Below the pieces are notes generated by a model that made no database searches, had not been told where the DNA came from, and saw only the letters and a program-made list of their open reading frames with translations. A DNA stretch of 64,000 bases from Muscardinus avellanarius (taxonomy: Eukaryota; Chordata; Mammalia; Rodentia; Gliridae). Position numbers and translations under genes: made by a program. The stretch covers positions 112,332,040 to 112,396,039 of the forward strand of contig OY726564.1 in assembly GCA_963383645.1 (NCBI GenBank), written 5' to 3'. Shown one piece after another: positions 33,725 through 43,810 of this stretch (positions are counted from its first letter, which is position 1; each line of letters begins with the position of its first letter).

Positions 33725-33990
33725 TCCAGTGAAGGAGACAGAACACAAACAAGTCGAGAGATAACAACTTGGTTATAAGTTGTGATAAAGGCTAGGAAGG
33801 AAATAAATCCAGGGCTGTGATGTAGATAAGGTTGGCGGGGGAGACAGTCTCCGGGCAATTAGAGTCTCTCTCAGAGTGCACTGGACAGAAGAAAGAAGCC
33901 AACCATGCAGAGGGCTGTGTTAAGAACATTCTGGGCAGACGGCCTGGGGTGTGAGGCCCGGAGGCTAAGGAGTCTAGTGAGGAGCCAAGC
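33725..33990 (+). mobile_element. L2 LINE relic
   Basis: GAAGGAGACAGAACACAAACA, TAAGTTGTGATAAAGGCTAGG and GGCAGACGGCC-like blocks follow the order of the L2 3' end. Confidence 0.5.
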
Positions 33991-34830
33991 TGAGCGGTGG
34001 CAGGTTCCTTGGGGGGGGCTGAGGCCAGTCACCAAGGGACAGAAAACTGCAGAGGGTGAGGTGGTTTCAAAATCATCTTCCTGTTAGAGCCCAGGCCAAT
34101 CTCTGTCTCAAGGTCAAACTCAAACTACTGTCTGCAGATGGCTGGCACTCACATGCCCGTTGATGCCGGGAGGTGGCTTCTCTCCTGGTCGCCCTGCCCG
34201 CCCACCTCATCTCCTGCCGCTCAGCTGCCCACCAACAGCAATTTCAAATGTCTCTTCAAATCCAGTCCAGGTTGGCAGACGTCACTTTTGATGTTCTTTC
34301 TACTCAGCCACTTCTGATTCTGGGAGCTGTTTTCTTTCTCCCTAGCTTTGCTGTGTAGATAGCATATTGCTAGAAATCTTGGGTCAGGTCTGCCAAACAG
34401 ATTGAAATTCTCAGAGGTCAGATTTCCTTTTAGTTGGGCAGCTGAACTTTGTAACTTCATAATATGTACCTTTATAATATGTACACAGTATGTACTCCAT
34501 CCTTCCGAGTGAATTGTTGCTAAGTAGAATAACCTAAGTAATGCTTCATGACACTTCAGAAGACGTTAGCTGGTAGAGGTACTAAAACATCTTGTCACTG
34601 GCTGCCAGTAGCAGCACCTGGGGGACCTTCTTCAGTGCGGGCGTGCAATACGTGCCTCCGGGGGACATCCCAGATCTAAACTATAGCAAGTAGCAAGTCT
34701 TCAGCTGTAATTGCTGAAATTTCTTTCATATTGTGAGCATAGTATTGCTTCACCAAAGAGGACGTGCCAAGAAATTCTGTCCTTAAAAAATTACTAAGTA
34801 GGGCAAATGGTTTTGGCATAGAATAAACTC
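33990..34830. other. No gene recognised
   Basis: Unique-looking sequence with no known repeat or exon. Confidence 0.4.
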
Positions 34831-34835
34831 CAAAA

Positions 34836-35165
34836 GCCGGGCATGGTGGTGCATACTTTTTAATTCCAGCATTTGGGAGGCTGAGACAGGAGGACTGTGG
34901 TTCGCGGACAGCCTCAGCTACTATTTAGTGAGGCCCTTTGCAACTCAGTGAGACCCAGTTTCAAAATAAATACTATATAGCCGGGCGTGGTGGTGCACGC
35001 TTGTAATCCCCGCGCTTGGGAGGCAGAGACAGGAGGATCGTGCAGGTTCGAAGCCAGCCACGCGCGCTGGCTTAGGAGACCCTGTTTCCAAATAAAAATG
35101 TAAAAGTAGGTCTGGGAGTGTAGCCCGGAGGTAGAAGGGCTTCCAGGAACCCCAGTACCACCAAA

Positions 35166-35200
<35 letters not shown>

Positions 35201-35201
35201 A

Positions 35202-35260
<59 letters not shown>

Positions 35261-35315
35261 TGGGGTGTATCTCGGAGGTAGAATGTCCCTGGGTTCCACC
35301 CTCAGTACCGCAAAA
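34836..35315 (+). repeat. SINE within a SINE with (AAAT)n and (TA)n
   Basis: The outer copy has its B1 part at 34836-34979 and its ID part at 35262-35315. A second-subfamily copy (34980-35202) sits in its linker, with ACTATATA duplicated at 34972-34979 and 35203-35210. The second copy of the duplication has since expanded into about 50 bases of TA repeats. Confidence 0.87.
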
Positions 35316-35404
35316 AAAAAGAAAGGATAAACTCCAAAAAAGATGTCCATGATTCAAATGACAGTTAAATCAATAATCCCTTAGCATTCAAAATAAAACT
35401 AAGT

Positions 35405-35648
35405 CTTATTTATTTATTTATTTATGCATTATTTATTTATTTGCAGTACTGGGAATGGAACCCAGGGATATTTTACCTCCAAACTAAACCCCCAGCCCTA
35501 GTTTTTATTCTTTATTTTGAAACAGGGTCTCACTGGGTTGCAAAGGGCCTCACTAAGTAGCTGATGCTGTTTCAAACTGTGATCCTCTTGTCTCAGCCTC
35601 CCAAATGCTAGGGTTACAAGTATGTGCCACCATGCCCAGCTTAAGTCT

Positions 35649-35708
<60 letters not shown>

Positions 35709-35897
35709 TTTGTTGGTGGTACTGGGGTTCCTGGAAGCCCTTCTACCTCCGGGCTACACTCCCAGACCTACTTTTACATTTTTATTTGGAAACAGGGTCT
35801 CCTAAGCCAGCGCGCGCGGCTGGCTTCGAACCTGCACGATCCTCCTGTCTCTGCCTCCCAAGTGCGGGGATTACAAGTGTGCGCCACCACGCCCGGC
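35405..35897 (-). repeat. Two antisense B1-dID SINEs, one with target duplication
   Basis: An older copy at 35443-35640 and a second-subfamily copy at 35652-35897 that is flanked by TTAAGTCTTCT (35641-35651 and 35898-35908). The (CTTT)n at 35652-35708 is the tail of the second copy. Confidence 0.88.
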
Positions 35898-36109
35898 TTA
35901 AGTCTTCTGTATTTAAACTGATATAAATCCTATGGGAATTAGGCAATTCAAATTTAAACAGGGGCCATGTATGCTAGCTCATGTCTGAAACCCCTGTACT
36001 TGGGAGGCTGAGACAAGAGGAACTTGTCCATTCCTCTGTAAATTTCTCTGAGAAGAGGAAACTCTTACTCAACTTTTAATTCACCATAAAGACTCCCAAG
36101 TTGTCATGG

Positions 36110-36300
36110 GTTGAATCATGTGGCCCCAAATTTATTCATCTTAACTACATCTACAACAACCCTGTGTCCAAACAAGTCCACCTCCTGCCTTCTGAGGTAC
36201 TGGGGGGTTAGGTCTTTGATGAATACATTTCGGGGTACATGAATTTCTTAAGAGATGTTTATTTATTCCTTGTTTGGAGATAGAATCATAAGACCCAGCC
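36110..36300 (+). mobile_element. Possible MaLR LTR fragment
   Basis: GTCATGGGTTGAATCATGTG with GGCCCCAAATTTATTCATC resembles the start of an MLT1-type LTR; the rest is decayed. Confidence 0.35.
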
Positions 36301-36314
36301 ATCCTCTTTATAAT

Positions 36315-36470
36315 GCAGCCAGGCATGGTAATGCACTCCTGTAATCCCGATACTTGGGAAGCTGAGACAGGAGGCTTGAAGGCTTGAGGCCAGCCTTAAA
36401 AAATGAGAAGAGTTTGGAGTGAAGCTCAGAGGTCGAATGCCCTGAGTTAGTCCCCGGCACCCGGTTGTCT
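36315..36470 (+). repeat. B1-dID-like SINE, shortened
   Basis: Internal deletion removes most of the linker. Confidence 0.75.
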
Positions 36471-36960
36471 AGCCGCCAGCCTCGCCCTGAAGCTGTCCCA
36501 TATGAAGTCATTGGCTTCCCTTCCGATCTGCACCTCCTCCTCACCATGACTAAGTTACCGCCTACGTACAACCAGACTCCAGCCTCCTCCTCCTGTTCAT
36601 CTGGCAGATCAATTACTTGCTAAATCCTTGGGATTCCATTTCCATGAGAGCTTTAAAATTTATCTCTTCTGCCCTTTTCCCAGAGCCTTTTAAAAAACCA
36701 AACAAACAACCTTCAGAACTTTAGACTCTTCTTGGATTATGAAGCGGTGCTTTCTGAGTTACCCATACCTGTCCCCATGGCTCCAGTTTCTACTCCTCCA
36801 AGTGTGGTAACAATAGTCATTGTACTGGAAGATTCTCCCTGTGATCCCATCCTTCCTTTTACCCACTGTGAGCTGGGTTGAGCCAAGGGGCAGGCCATAA
36901 GGCAGAGGTACAAAGTCACAGCCTATAAGCGATGACAAGACACACTTAGAAACCAAGTTC

Positions 36961-37104
36961 TCTGGGCATGGTGGCGCACGCTTGTAATCCCCGTGCTTGG
37001 GAGGCGGAGACAGGAGGATCGCGCAATTTCGAAGCCAGCCTCAGCTACTTAGTGAGGCTCTCAGCAACTTAGTGAGACCCTGTTTCCAAATAAAATAAGA
37101 AACC
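36961..37104 (+). repeat. SINE left part split from its flank by an L1-type insertion
   Basis: The SINE duplication AGAAACCAAGTTC lies at 36948-36960 and, across the later 2.9-kb insertion, at 40062-40074. The ID part is missing; the element ends in AAATAAAATAA. Confidence 0.85.
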
Positions 37105-37372
37105 GGGAGTTCTGGGAAGATGGCGACGGAGAAAAGCGGGGCTTATGAGCCCCGCTAACAACCAATCTCTATTACTACAAAATCAGCGCCTTTCATAGTC
37201 AGAAAACACCATCAGCAGAGAAACAAAAAAATGTAATTACAAGGGACAGAGAAAAAGAGGGCTGGAAAAACGAGACACCAGAAAGAAACCAGACCACAGT
37301 GCTGCGGCCGGAGCCGTGGCGCGGTGCGGCGGGCGCCATCTTTCCTTGTAGCACCAGGCCCAGAGAGGAGGG

Positions 37373-37760
37373 GGACTCAGAACAGAGCTCAGAGCCAGAG
37401 AGGAGATACGCCAGCCTCACAGCTGAGGACACGGCAGCAGCGCCTTACTGCTGGCAGCAGCAGCGAGTTCACTGGACAGCACCAGACCAATGCACTCAAC
37501 AGCCCACCAGGCTCCAGAGAGGAGCGGCGGACAGCGAGCCGAGGGGAGTCGCTGCGGAACAGCTGGGTGGGATACGGCAGATTCTCGGCACAGAGAGCGT
37601 CTAAAGCTCCCAGTGGCTGGGCTCAGCACACCCTGCAGGGACTCAGAGCAGAGCTCAAAACCAGAGAAGAAATACGACAGCCTCATGACCGAGGTTGTGG
37701 CAGCGGCGCCATATTGCCACTGGTGGCAGCAGTAGCGAATTCACTGAGTACACTACAGCT
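37373..37760 (+). repeat. Internal duplication in the 5' UTR of copy A
   Basis: A segment of about 115 bases starting GGACTCAGAACAGAGCTCA at 37373 recurs, diverged, at 37639 (offset 266-272). The same pair is present in copy B. Confidence 0.65.
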
Positions 37761-38075
37761 CCATCAGCACACTCATCAACAGTGAGTCAAATTGCGGCCC
37801 CTAGAGGAGAAATCCCAGTATGGCACTCCCAGGGACTTGACCCTGTGGGGGAGTGGCGGTGGCAGAGATATCACACCATAGGAGAATGCCCAACCTGGCA
37901 CCCCCCCATGGTCTAAAGCAGCCTCGATTGACTCCCTGGGTCTGAGACTCTGCGATGCAACCCAGTAAAGGAGTAGTGGGGACTGAGATACCACAGACTA
38001 GAGATCCAGAGCACCTTAAGCAAAGTCTTAGTGACCCAAGGGAAGAACCCAGAGAAAGCATAAACTTCTGAAATC

Positions 38076-38992
38076 ATGGGAAAGAGGAATAACAATGGAG
38101 CAATGAATGCCCACACCCCACAACATCAGAACCCGATAAAACAGAAATTCAGAGATTTCTAGAAGATCAAATCAGGAAAATAACTGTAGAAATAATAGAG
38201 GTGTTTCGAAAAGAATTCAGAGAGAGCCAAAAAGAGATAAAGGATGTAATTAATGAAGTAAAGTCCTCAATTCAAAGTACAAACAACCGATTAGACCACA
38301 TGGAGAATAGAATCTCGCTCTTAGAAGATGATCACTCCAAAAATGAACGCATAGTTTCTAATTTAGAAAAAAAAAAATCCAACAGCAGGAATCTGACATT
38401 GAAGAAATATGGGCCCATTTTAAGAAAGCTAACCTAAGAATAATTGGAATAGAGGAGGGAAAAGAAGGTGAAACCAAAGGGATCAACAATCTCTTCAAGG
38501 AAGTATTAGCAGAATTTTCCAAACATAGAGCAAGAGGTGGATACACAGGTCCAGGAAACTTATAGAACTCCCTTTAGATAGGATCGGAGAAGAGGATCCC
38601 CACGCCACATAATTGTCAAAATGACCAATGTGGAAGCCAAGCAGAGAATCTTAAAGGCAACAAAAACAAAGGGCCAAGTGATATTCAGAGGCAAACCAAT
38701 TAGAATCACTCCAGACTTCCCAAACCAAGTCATGAGAGCCAGAAGGGCTTGGAGTAACATATTCCCAACTCTGAAAGAAAACAACTTCCAGCCAAAAATT
38801 TCCTACCCAGCAAAACTTTCTCTCAAATTAGATGGGGAAATAAGAAGCTTCCATGACAAACAGAAACTGAAGGAATTTATGTCTTCAAAACCAGCACTAG
38901 AGAAAATACTCAAAGAGATCAACTACAAAGAAGAATTAGGTAACACACAGCAGAACCAGAGAAACAAGATTTTCCATCCAACAGACAACTAA
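38076..38992 (+). pseudogene. L1 ORF1p-like gene, broken (copy A)
   Basis: ORF1p is the RNA-binding chaperone of the L1 particle. Visible parts are a start MGKRNNNGAM, a coiled-coil with RLDHMENRISLLEDDHSKNE, and the RRM/C-terminal domain with RILKATKTKG, ITPDFPNQVM and SYPAKLS. Breaks: a one-base deletion about 45 bases after the ATG (shared with copy B), an extra A in the A run after the coiled coil, and a small deletion in the AGAATTTTCC stretch. Nominal length is about 305 codons, near other L1 ORF1p. Confidence 0.85.
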
Positions 38993-39896
38993 GATTAGTT
39001 ATCTGTGGAAATTCATTATTTATGTTAGTCTTTTGCCTATCTCTAAATTGTATTGTTTGCTTTTATTGTTGCTAATTTTTAGGATTTCTAGTTGGAATAT
39101 TAATATACCTTCAGATATAGCATTTGGAAATATTTTATCCCATTCTATCAGTAACTTTTAACTCTGTTTACACTGTGTTTGGATATACAATATTTTTTTT
39201 AATTTTTAGGGAGTTTGTTTACCCTTCTATTGCCTGTGCCATTGAAATCATATCCAAGAAATCACTGCCAATTTCAATGTTGTGAGGTTTAATGACCCAG
39301 ATTTTCTTCTAAAAGTTTATAGTCTTAAGATTTATATTTAGGTATTTTATCTATTTTGAGTTAATATCTGTATATGGTGTTAGGTAAGGGTAAAATTTTA
39401 TTTTTTTCATGTAATTATTATTTTTCAACAATATTTAGTCAAAAGATTAGTATTTCCTCCACCAAATGTTCGTGGAAACCTTGTCAAAAATAACTTGATA
39501 ATATATGGAAGAATTTAGGCTTTTATTTAACTCCAATGGTTTATATATCTGCCTTTATAACAGTACTACACTGTTTCAATTATTGTAGCTTTATATGGTT
39601 TGAAATCAGAAAATATACACCTTCTAGCTTTGTTCTTTTTCGAGATCGTTTTGGGTATCTAGAGTCCATATTCCATATTAGGATAGATTTTTTTCTGAAA
39701 AGTACATAAATAAATATATGATAGTTTCACCTAAAAAATATTCTCTGGTAAGAAAGAAAGCAAAAAGAAATATTGAAATGTTATCTTTAAGTCATCAAAA
39801 GCTTGGTATCAGACAAATGGAACTGTTCTGTGAGATTATCATTGTTAATTTTGGATAAATTGCTATAATACTAGATGTCAACCACTAAGCCAAGCA

Positions 39897-39950
39897 TGGG
39901 AAGGAGGGATGGGGAGGGAACGGGGTGGGAATCGGGTAGGGGCTGACTGG
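39897..39950 (+). other. G-rich tract of the L1-type 3' UTR
   Basis: Runs of three or four G at short spacing (GGAAGGAGGGATGGGGAGGG and onward), able in principle to form a G-quadruplex. The equivalent tract is at 59018-59065 in copy B and about 61750-61800 in the L1 at 61.4 kb. Confidence 0.7.
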
Positions 39951-40248
39951 GCGATGTGTGCATGTATGTCTACAAAAGTTTTTTTTTTTTTTCTATCCCA
40001 TTATGATGTATGAATACAGTGCACCAATAAAAAAAAAAAGTAAAAAAAATAAAATAAAATAAGAAACCAAGTTCACCATGGATTCTTGTTGGAATCTGTA
40101 CCTAGTCCAAAGAAAGGAACGCGCTCATATGAACTACCAGGCAATATCTGGCTGGGTGGAATATTGAAATAGCATGGGCAGTAGAGGAAAATCTGAGGAT
40201 TGCTACCTTATAGCTCAACTTCTTTTTTAAAAAATAGAATAATTATTA

Positions 40249-40445
40249 TAGCTGGGCATGGTGGCTCACACTTGTATTCCCCGCTCGTGGGAGGTGGAGA
40301 CAGGAGGATCACAAATGTTCGAAGTCAGCCTTGCTGGTTTAAGAGACCCTGTTTCCAAATAAAAATAATATAAAATAGGTCTGGGAGTGTAGCCCGGAGG
40401 TAGAAGGGTTTCCAGGAACCCCAGTACCACCAAAAAAAAAAAAAA
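40249..40445 (+). repeat. B1-dID SINE, second subfamily
   Basis: Sense copy with A tail (40432-40445). Confidence 0.85.
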
Positions 40446-40451
40446 TATTTT

Positions 40452-40602
40452 TAAAGTACTGGGGATTGAACCCAGGATGGGTTCTAACTCTAAGCCATAC
40501 CCCCAGTGCTATTTTATTTTGAAGCAGGTCTTGCTAAGTTGCGGCTGGCTTTGAACCTGTGATTCTCCTGTCTAGGCCTCTCAAGTATCAGGATTACAGA
40601 GA
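40452..40602 (-). repeat. B1-dID SINE, truncated
   Basis: Antisense copy tail to tail with the previous one. Confidence 0.75.
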
Positions 40603-40639
40603 CTAGCTGATCAAGGGACATCGCGTTATTGCAGGCCTG

Positions 40640-40745
40640 AAAGTCCATGGTCTGATCCCATTTCACAGATGAGGCTCCGAGGATTGAAGTAACTCCTCTG
40701 AAGTCACTTAGGCAGTATGGGCCCAATAGGAATTCCTATCCGAGG
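40640..40745 (-). repeat. MIR relic
   Basis: CCCATTTCACAGATGAGGCT followed by AAGTCACTTAGGCAGTA is the antisense MIR core. Confidence 0.6.
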
Positions 40746-41194
40746 GATCCAAAGTTCCATATCCTTCCCACTCCATAAACCTGTCTTCATCCCTGTTCAC
40801 AACGTAGTTCTCCACTCTATTTTCTTTATACCTCAGTTATGCCATAAACCCAACTTCTTGCTCTTCTGGGTTGGACCTTGACTTCCCCACCCGAATGCTT
40901 TTCCCTGGTGGTCCTCTCTACTTCGAACGGCCTGGAACCCCTCTTAATCTCAGGTGCAAAACCATTTATTTCAGGGAGCCATAAAAGATTCCTGCCTGGA
41001 AGTGGGGCTTCTTCTATCGGGCTCTAGCAGCAGCCTCTGCCTCTTTTCGGATGTTTCCATTTTGTACTTTCCCTTCGTGAACAGTGGTCTGTGCCTTTTC
41101 AGAGCCTCACTGATAGGAGGCACTGGAAACAAGTGAAGGGCTTAAAGATGCAGTGCAGAGAGGGCGTGTGGCTTTGAGCAGAATGGCCTGTGTC

Positions 41195-41355
41195 TCTGCT
41201 TGGTCCGAATGTGGGCCCCACAATCCTTATGTTGAAACCTAATCACCAATGTAGTAATATTAAGAGGTGGCCTCTTTCGGGCCCTTCGTCACCTGGTTAG
41301 CTTGTGGGGCTGAAGTCCTTATGGAGGGGATGAGGGGCCTTATAAAAGGGCTTGA
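41195..41355 (+). mobile_element. MaLR (MST-type) LTR, interrupted by a SINE
   Basis: TTATGTTGAAACCTAATCAC, TTAAGAGGTGGCCTCTTTCG and CCTTATAAAAGGG are in MST order. It resumes after the SINE at about 41650 with GCCATGGGAGGGCACAGCG. Confidence 0.65.
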
Positions 41356-41648
41356 GGAGCTGGAAGTGGTGGTGCATGCCTGCAATCCCAGTATTTGGGA
41401 GGTTAAGATAGGAGGATGGCAGGTTTGAGGTCAGCCTCAGCAAGTTATTGGGACCCTCAGCAATTTAGTGAGGCCATGTTTCAAAATAAAAGTAAAAATA
41501 CAATGGAATGTTCCTCATAGCTCAGAGGTGAACACTCTTGGGTTTAATCCCCAGAAAAAGAAAAAGAAAGAAGAAGGAACAGAAGGAGAAGGAGGAGGAG
41601 GAGGAGGAGGAGGAGGAGGAGGAGGAGGAGTAAGAGGAGGAGGAGGTA
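41356..41648 (+). repeat. B1-dID-like SINE with (GGA)n tail
   Basis: The A-rich tail passes through GAA units into about 50 bases of GGA triplets. Confidence 0.85.
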
Positions 41649-41879
41649 GCTTGAGGAAGTGGATTTGCTCTTTTCTGCTATTCTGCCATGGGAGGGCACA
41701 GCGCTCAAGGCACCTTCTTGTATGCGTAGGTCAGACGCACAGCAGTCGTCGTGTTGTTTTTAGGTTAGCTGCGCGACCCTGGAGGCCGACATGGACGCTC
41801 ATCCCTGAAGCGGCTGTTGAAGGAATGAGAAATTTTCCTCATTCCCTCCCAGCTCTGTCTCCCACCCTCAGGTGACAGT

Positions 41880-42755
41880 GTTCCTTCTCCGTTGTTCTGA
41901 GTTATGACTTTTAATGACAAAGACACTTTCTAATCTGGCCACCGATAATGTCTGCAGGTGTTAATAATGATGGTAACGCTAGCTTGCCTCTGTTGAGTTC
42001 TTAACATTTGCCGAGCACTATTCTAAGTGTATTATTTTAGACACTTTTAAAAAAATTTAAAATAAGGACATTTATTATTGGGAGTGAGTGGAAACCTAAA
42101 TCTAAACTCTTTTAAACATCTTTTGTTGCTATTGTTTTCCGAGAAGGACTAACCTTGACCTTGGGGTGGGGGTTCTGTCCTGTTAACAATCCTGCCTTAG
42201 GAAAATAAATCCTGTAGCAAATACCAGTTGGGAGATACAGCCACGTAAAGAGCAGTAAGTATTGGCTGTCCTTACAGTGCAATGACATGATGGTTTTGTC
42301 TTCTTTTTATGTGGGGTTTAAATTACTGTATTGTCTTTCAGGTAACTGGAGCCCCAGGCACAAGTTGGGATGGACTGTTGTATTTACACTTCAGTTTACT
42401 AGAGATAGTCTTGAAAGAGTATAGAACCATGAATATCAGTGCAAACCCCCAACAGAACAGAACAAAACAAAACACAAGAAAGGTTTTCTTTATTTTTATA
42501 AAAAAAGATAAACTGGCAAAGAGAAAATGAGCCATGGGAATTCACCTTTTAGAGAATCCTTGGCTAGGAAGAATAGCTTTTCTTCTACTCAGCTGAGAAC
42601 TGTGATAAGACTTATTTTTACCTGGGGACCAAGCAGCTGGCAGCTGAGGATTCCCGGGACAGCCAGGAGGGGACAGTCGGGTATGGTGGCAGCGAGGTCT
42701 TGAGGGCAGGGGGTCCAGAGCTAGGAGACAGTGAAGAGCAGCTGTCGGCTTTGAT
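41880..42755. other. No gene recognised
   Basis: A possible MIR fragment lies at 41960-42030 (TGAGTTCTTAACATTTGCCG); otherwise unique-looking. Confidence 0.4.
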
Positions 42756-42756
42756 C

Positions 42757-42980
42757 AAGTTTTATCTTCCTGGATGCTCAGTTTCCTTATCCATAAAATG
42801 AGGTCAAGATGAGAGGGGTGGTACACACCTAGAGTCTCAGTACTAGGGAGGTTGAGGCAGGAGGATTGTAAGTTTGAGGCCAGCTTCAGCAACTTAAAAA
42901 ATAAAATAGGATTGGGGTTATAGCTCAGAGGTAGAATGTCCCTGGGCTTAATCTCCAGTATCCCCCCCAAAAGGTAAAAA
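42757..42980 (+). repeat. MIR fragment and B1-dID SINE
   Basis: MIR core TCAGTTTCCTTATCCATAAA at 42779-42810, then a shortened SINE (42812-42970) with a (CA)n after it. Confidence 0.68.
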
Positions 42981-43100
42981 AAACACACACACACACACAC
43001 AAAACAACAACAATAACAAACGGGGGTTATCAAATTTAGCAAATAAAAGTACAGGTTGCTGTTAAAGTCTTTAAATGGTCTCTAGTCAAAAACCAGTGGG

Positions 43101-43318
43101 TGGCCGGGCGTGGTGGCGCACGCTTGTAATCCCCGAGCTTGGGAGGCGGAGACAGGAGGATCGCACAGGTTCGAAGCCGGCTGTGCTGGCTTAAGAGACC
43201 CTGTTTCCATATAAAAAAGTATAAAAAAATAGGTCTGGGAGTGTAACCCGGACGTAGAAGGGTTCCCAGGAACCCAGTACCATCAAGAAACAAAACAAAA
43301 CAAAAACAAAAACAAACC
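43101..43318 (+). repeat. B1-dID SINE, second subfamily
   Basis: Sense copy with an AAAAC-rich tail. Confidence 0.85.
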
Positions 43319-43712
43319 AATCAGTGGATATTATTACTATTAATCATTACTCTTAATAGGATTATTTAAATGACAATCCGCCAGAGGGTAACATTGGAGA
43401 AAAGTTTCTGACTAAATTGGTCAAGGTGGATTATAACCAAAGCCTGGGAGTAAGACTTAGAACAGCACACTGATAATTTGGGAAAGGCACGGAATTAATG
43501 ACTTGGGAGGTTAAGAGTTTGCTCTCGAGGGTATCTTCTTTAAATTATACTTAATTTGTGCTGTTAAGTTGACCCATCTGCGTTTGGTTTTAGGCGTCTG
43601 TTTTCTTTGTTTTATTCTGAAGCTGAGGGAAAACATATTTAGTTTACTAAGTCTTAAATTAGACGGCCACCTTACACCTGAAGGCCCGTCTTCTGGCAAA
43701 GAGACGGCCTCT

Positions 43713-43730
43713 ACTGCCCCCAGGTGGCCA
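43713..43730 (-). promoter_or_regulatory. CTCF-like motif
   Basis: On the minus strand it reads TGGCCACCTGGGGGCAGT, close to the CTCF core (TGGCCACYAGRGGGCRS). Confidence 0.6.
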
Positions 43731-43793
43731 TGCTCTGGAACTGAGGTGTGTCGGAGAGCAGCCCCAGAGCGGAGCCGGCCCTCGAACTGCGGG

Positions 43794-43810
43794 AACTGCA
43801 GGGGGCGCTG
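43794..43810 (+). promoter_or_regulatory. CTCF-like motif, opposite orientation
   Basis: AACTGCAGGGGGCGCTG on the plus strand matches the right-hand CTCF core GCAGGGGGCGCTG; the left half is weaker. It is 63 bases from the previous motif and points away from it. Confidence 0.55.

Larger units (their letters stand above)
37105..40051 (+). mobile_element. ORF1-only L1 derivative (half-L1-like), copy A
   Basis: 2,947 bases between perfect 17-base duplications AAATAAAATAAGAAACC (37088-37104 and 40052-40068). Order: 5' UTR starting GGGAGTTCTGGGAAGATGGC (37105-38075), ORF1 region (38076-38992), about 890 bases without an ORF2, of which at least 39010-39615 is L1 ORF2/3' end in antisense, a G-rich L1 3' UTR tract (39897-39950) and AGTGCACCAATAAAA with the tail. 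There is no reverse transcriptase. Half-L1 (HAL1) elements in other mammals share the ORF1-only plan; the antisense insert is the unusual part. Confidence 0.85.

Noticed and set aside
34914..35357. Ile/Tyr-rich 147-codon frame resembling a membrane protein
   Set aside because: Translation of TA and AAAT repeats with two nested SINEs.
35648..35708. CRISPR-like regular repeats
   Set aside because: All short regular repeats here are microsatellites without spacers, in a mammalian genome.
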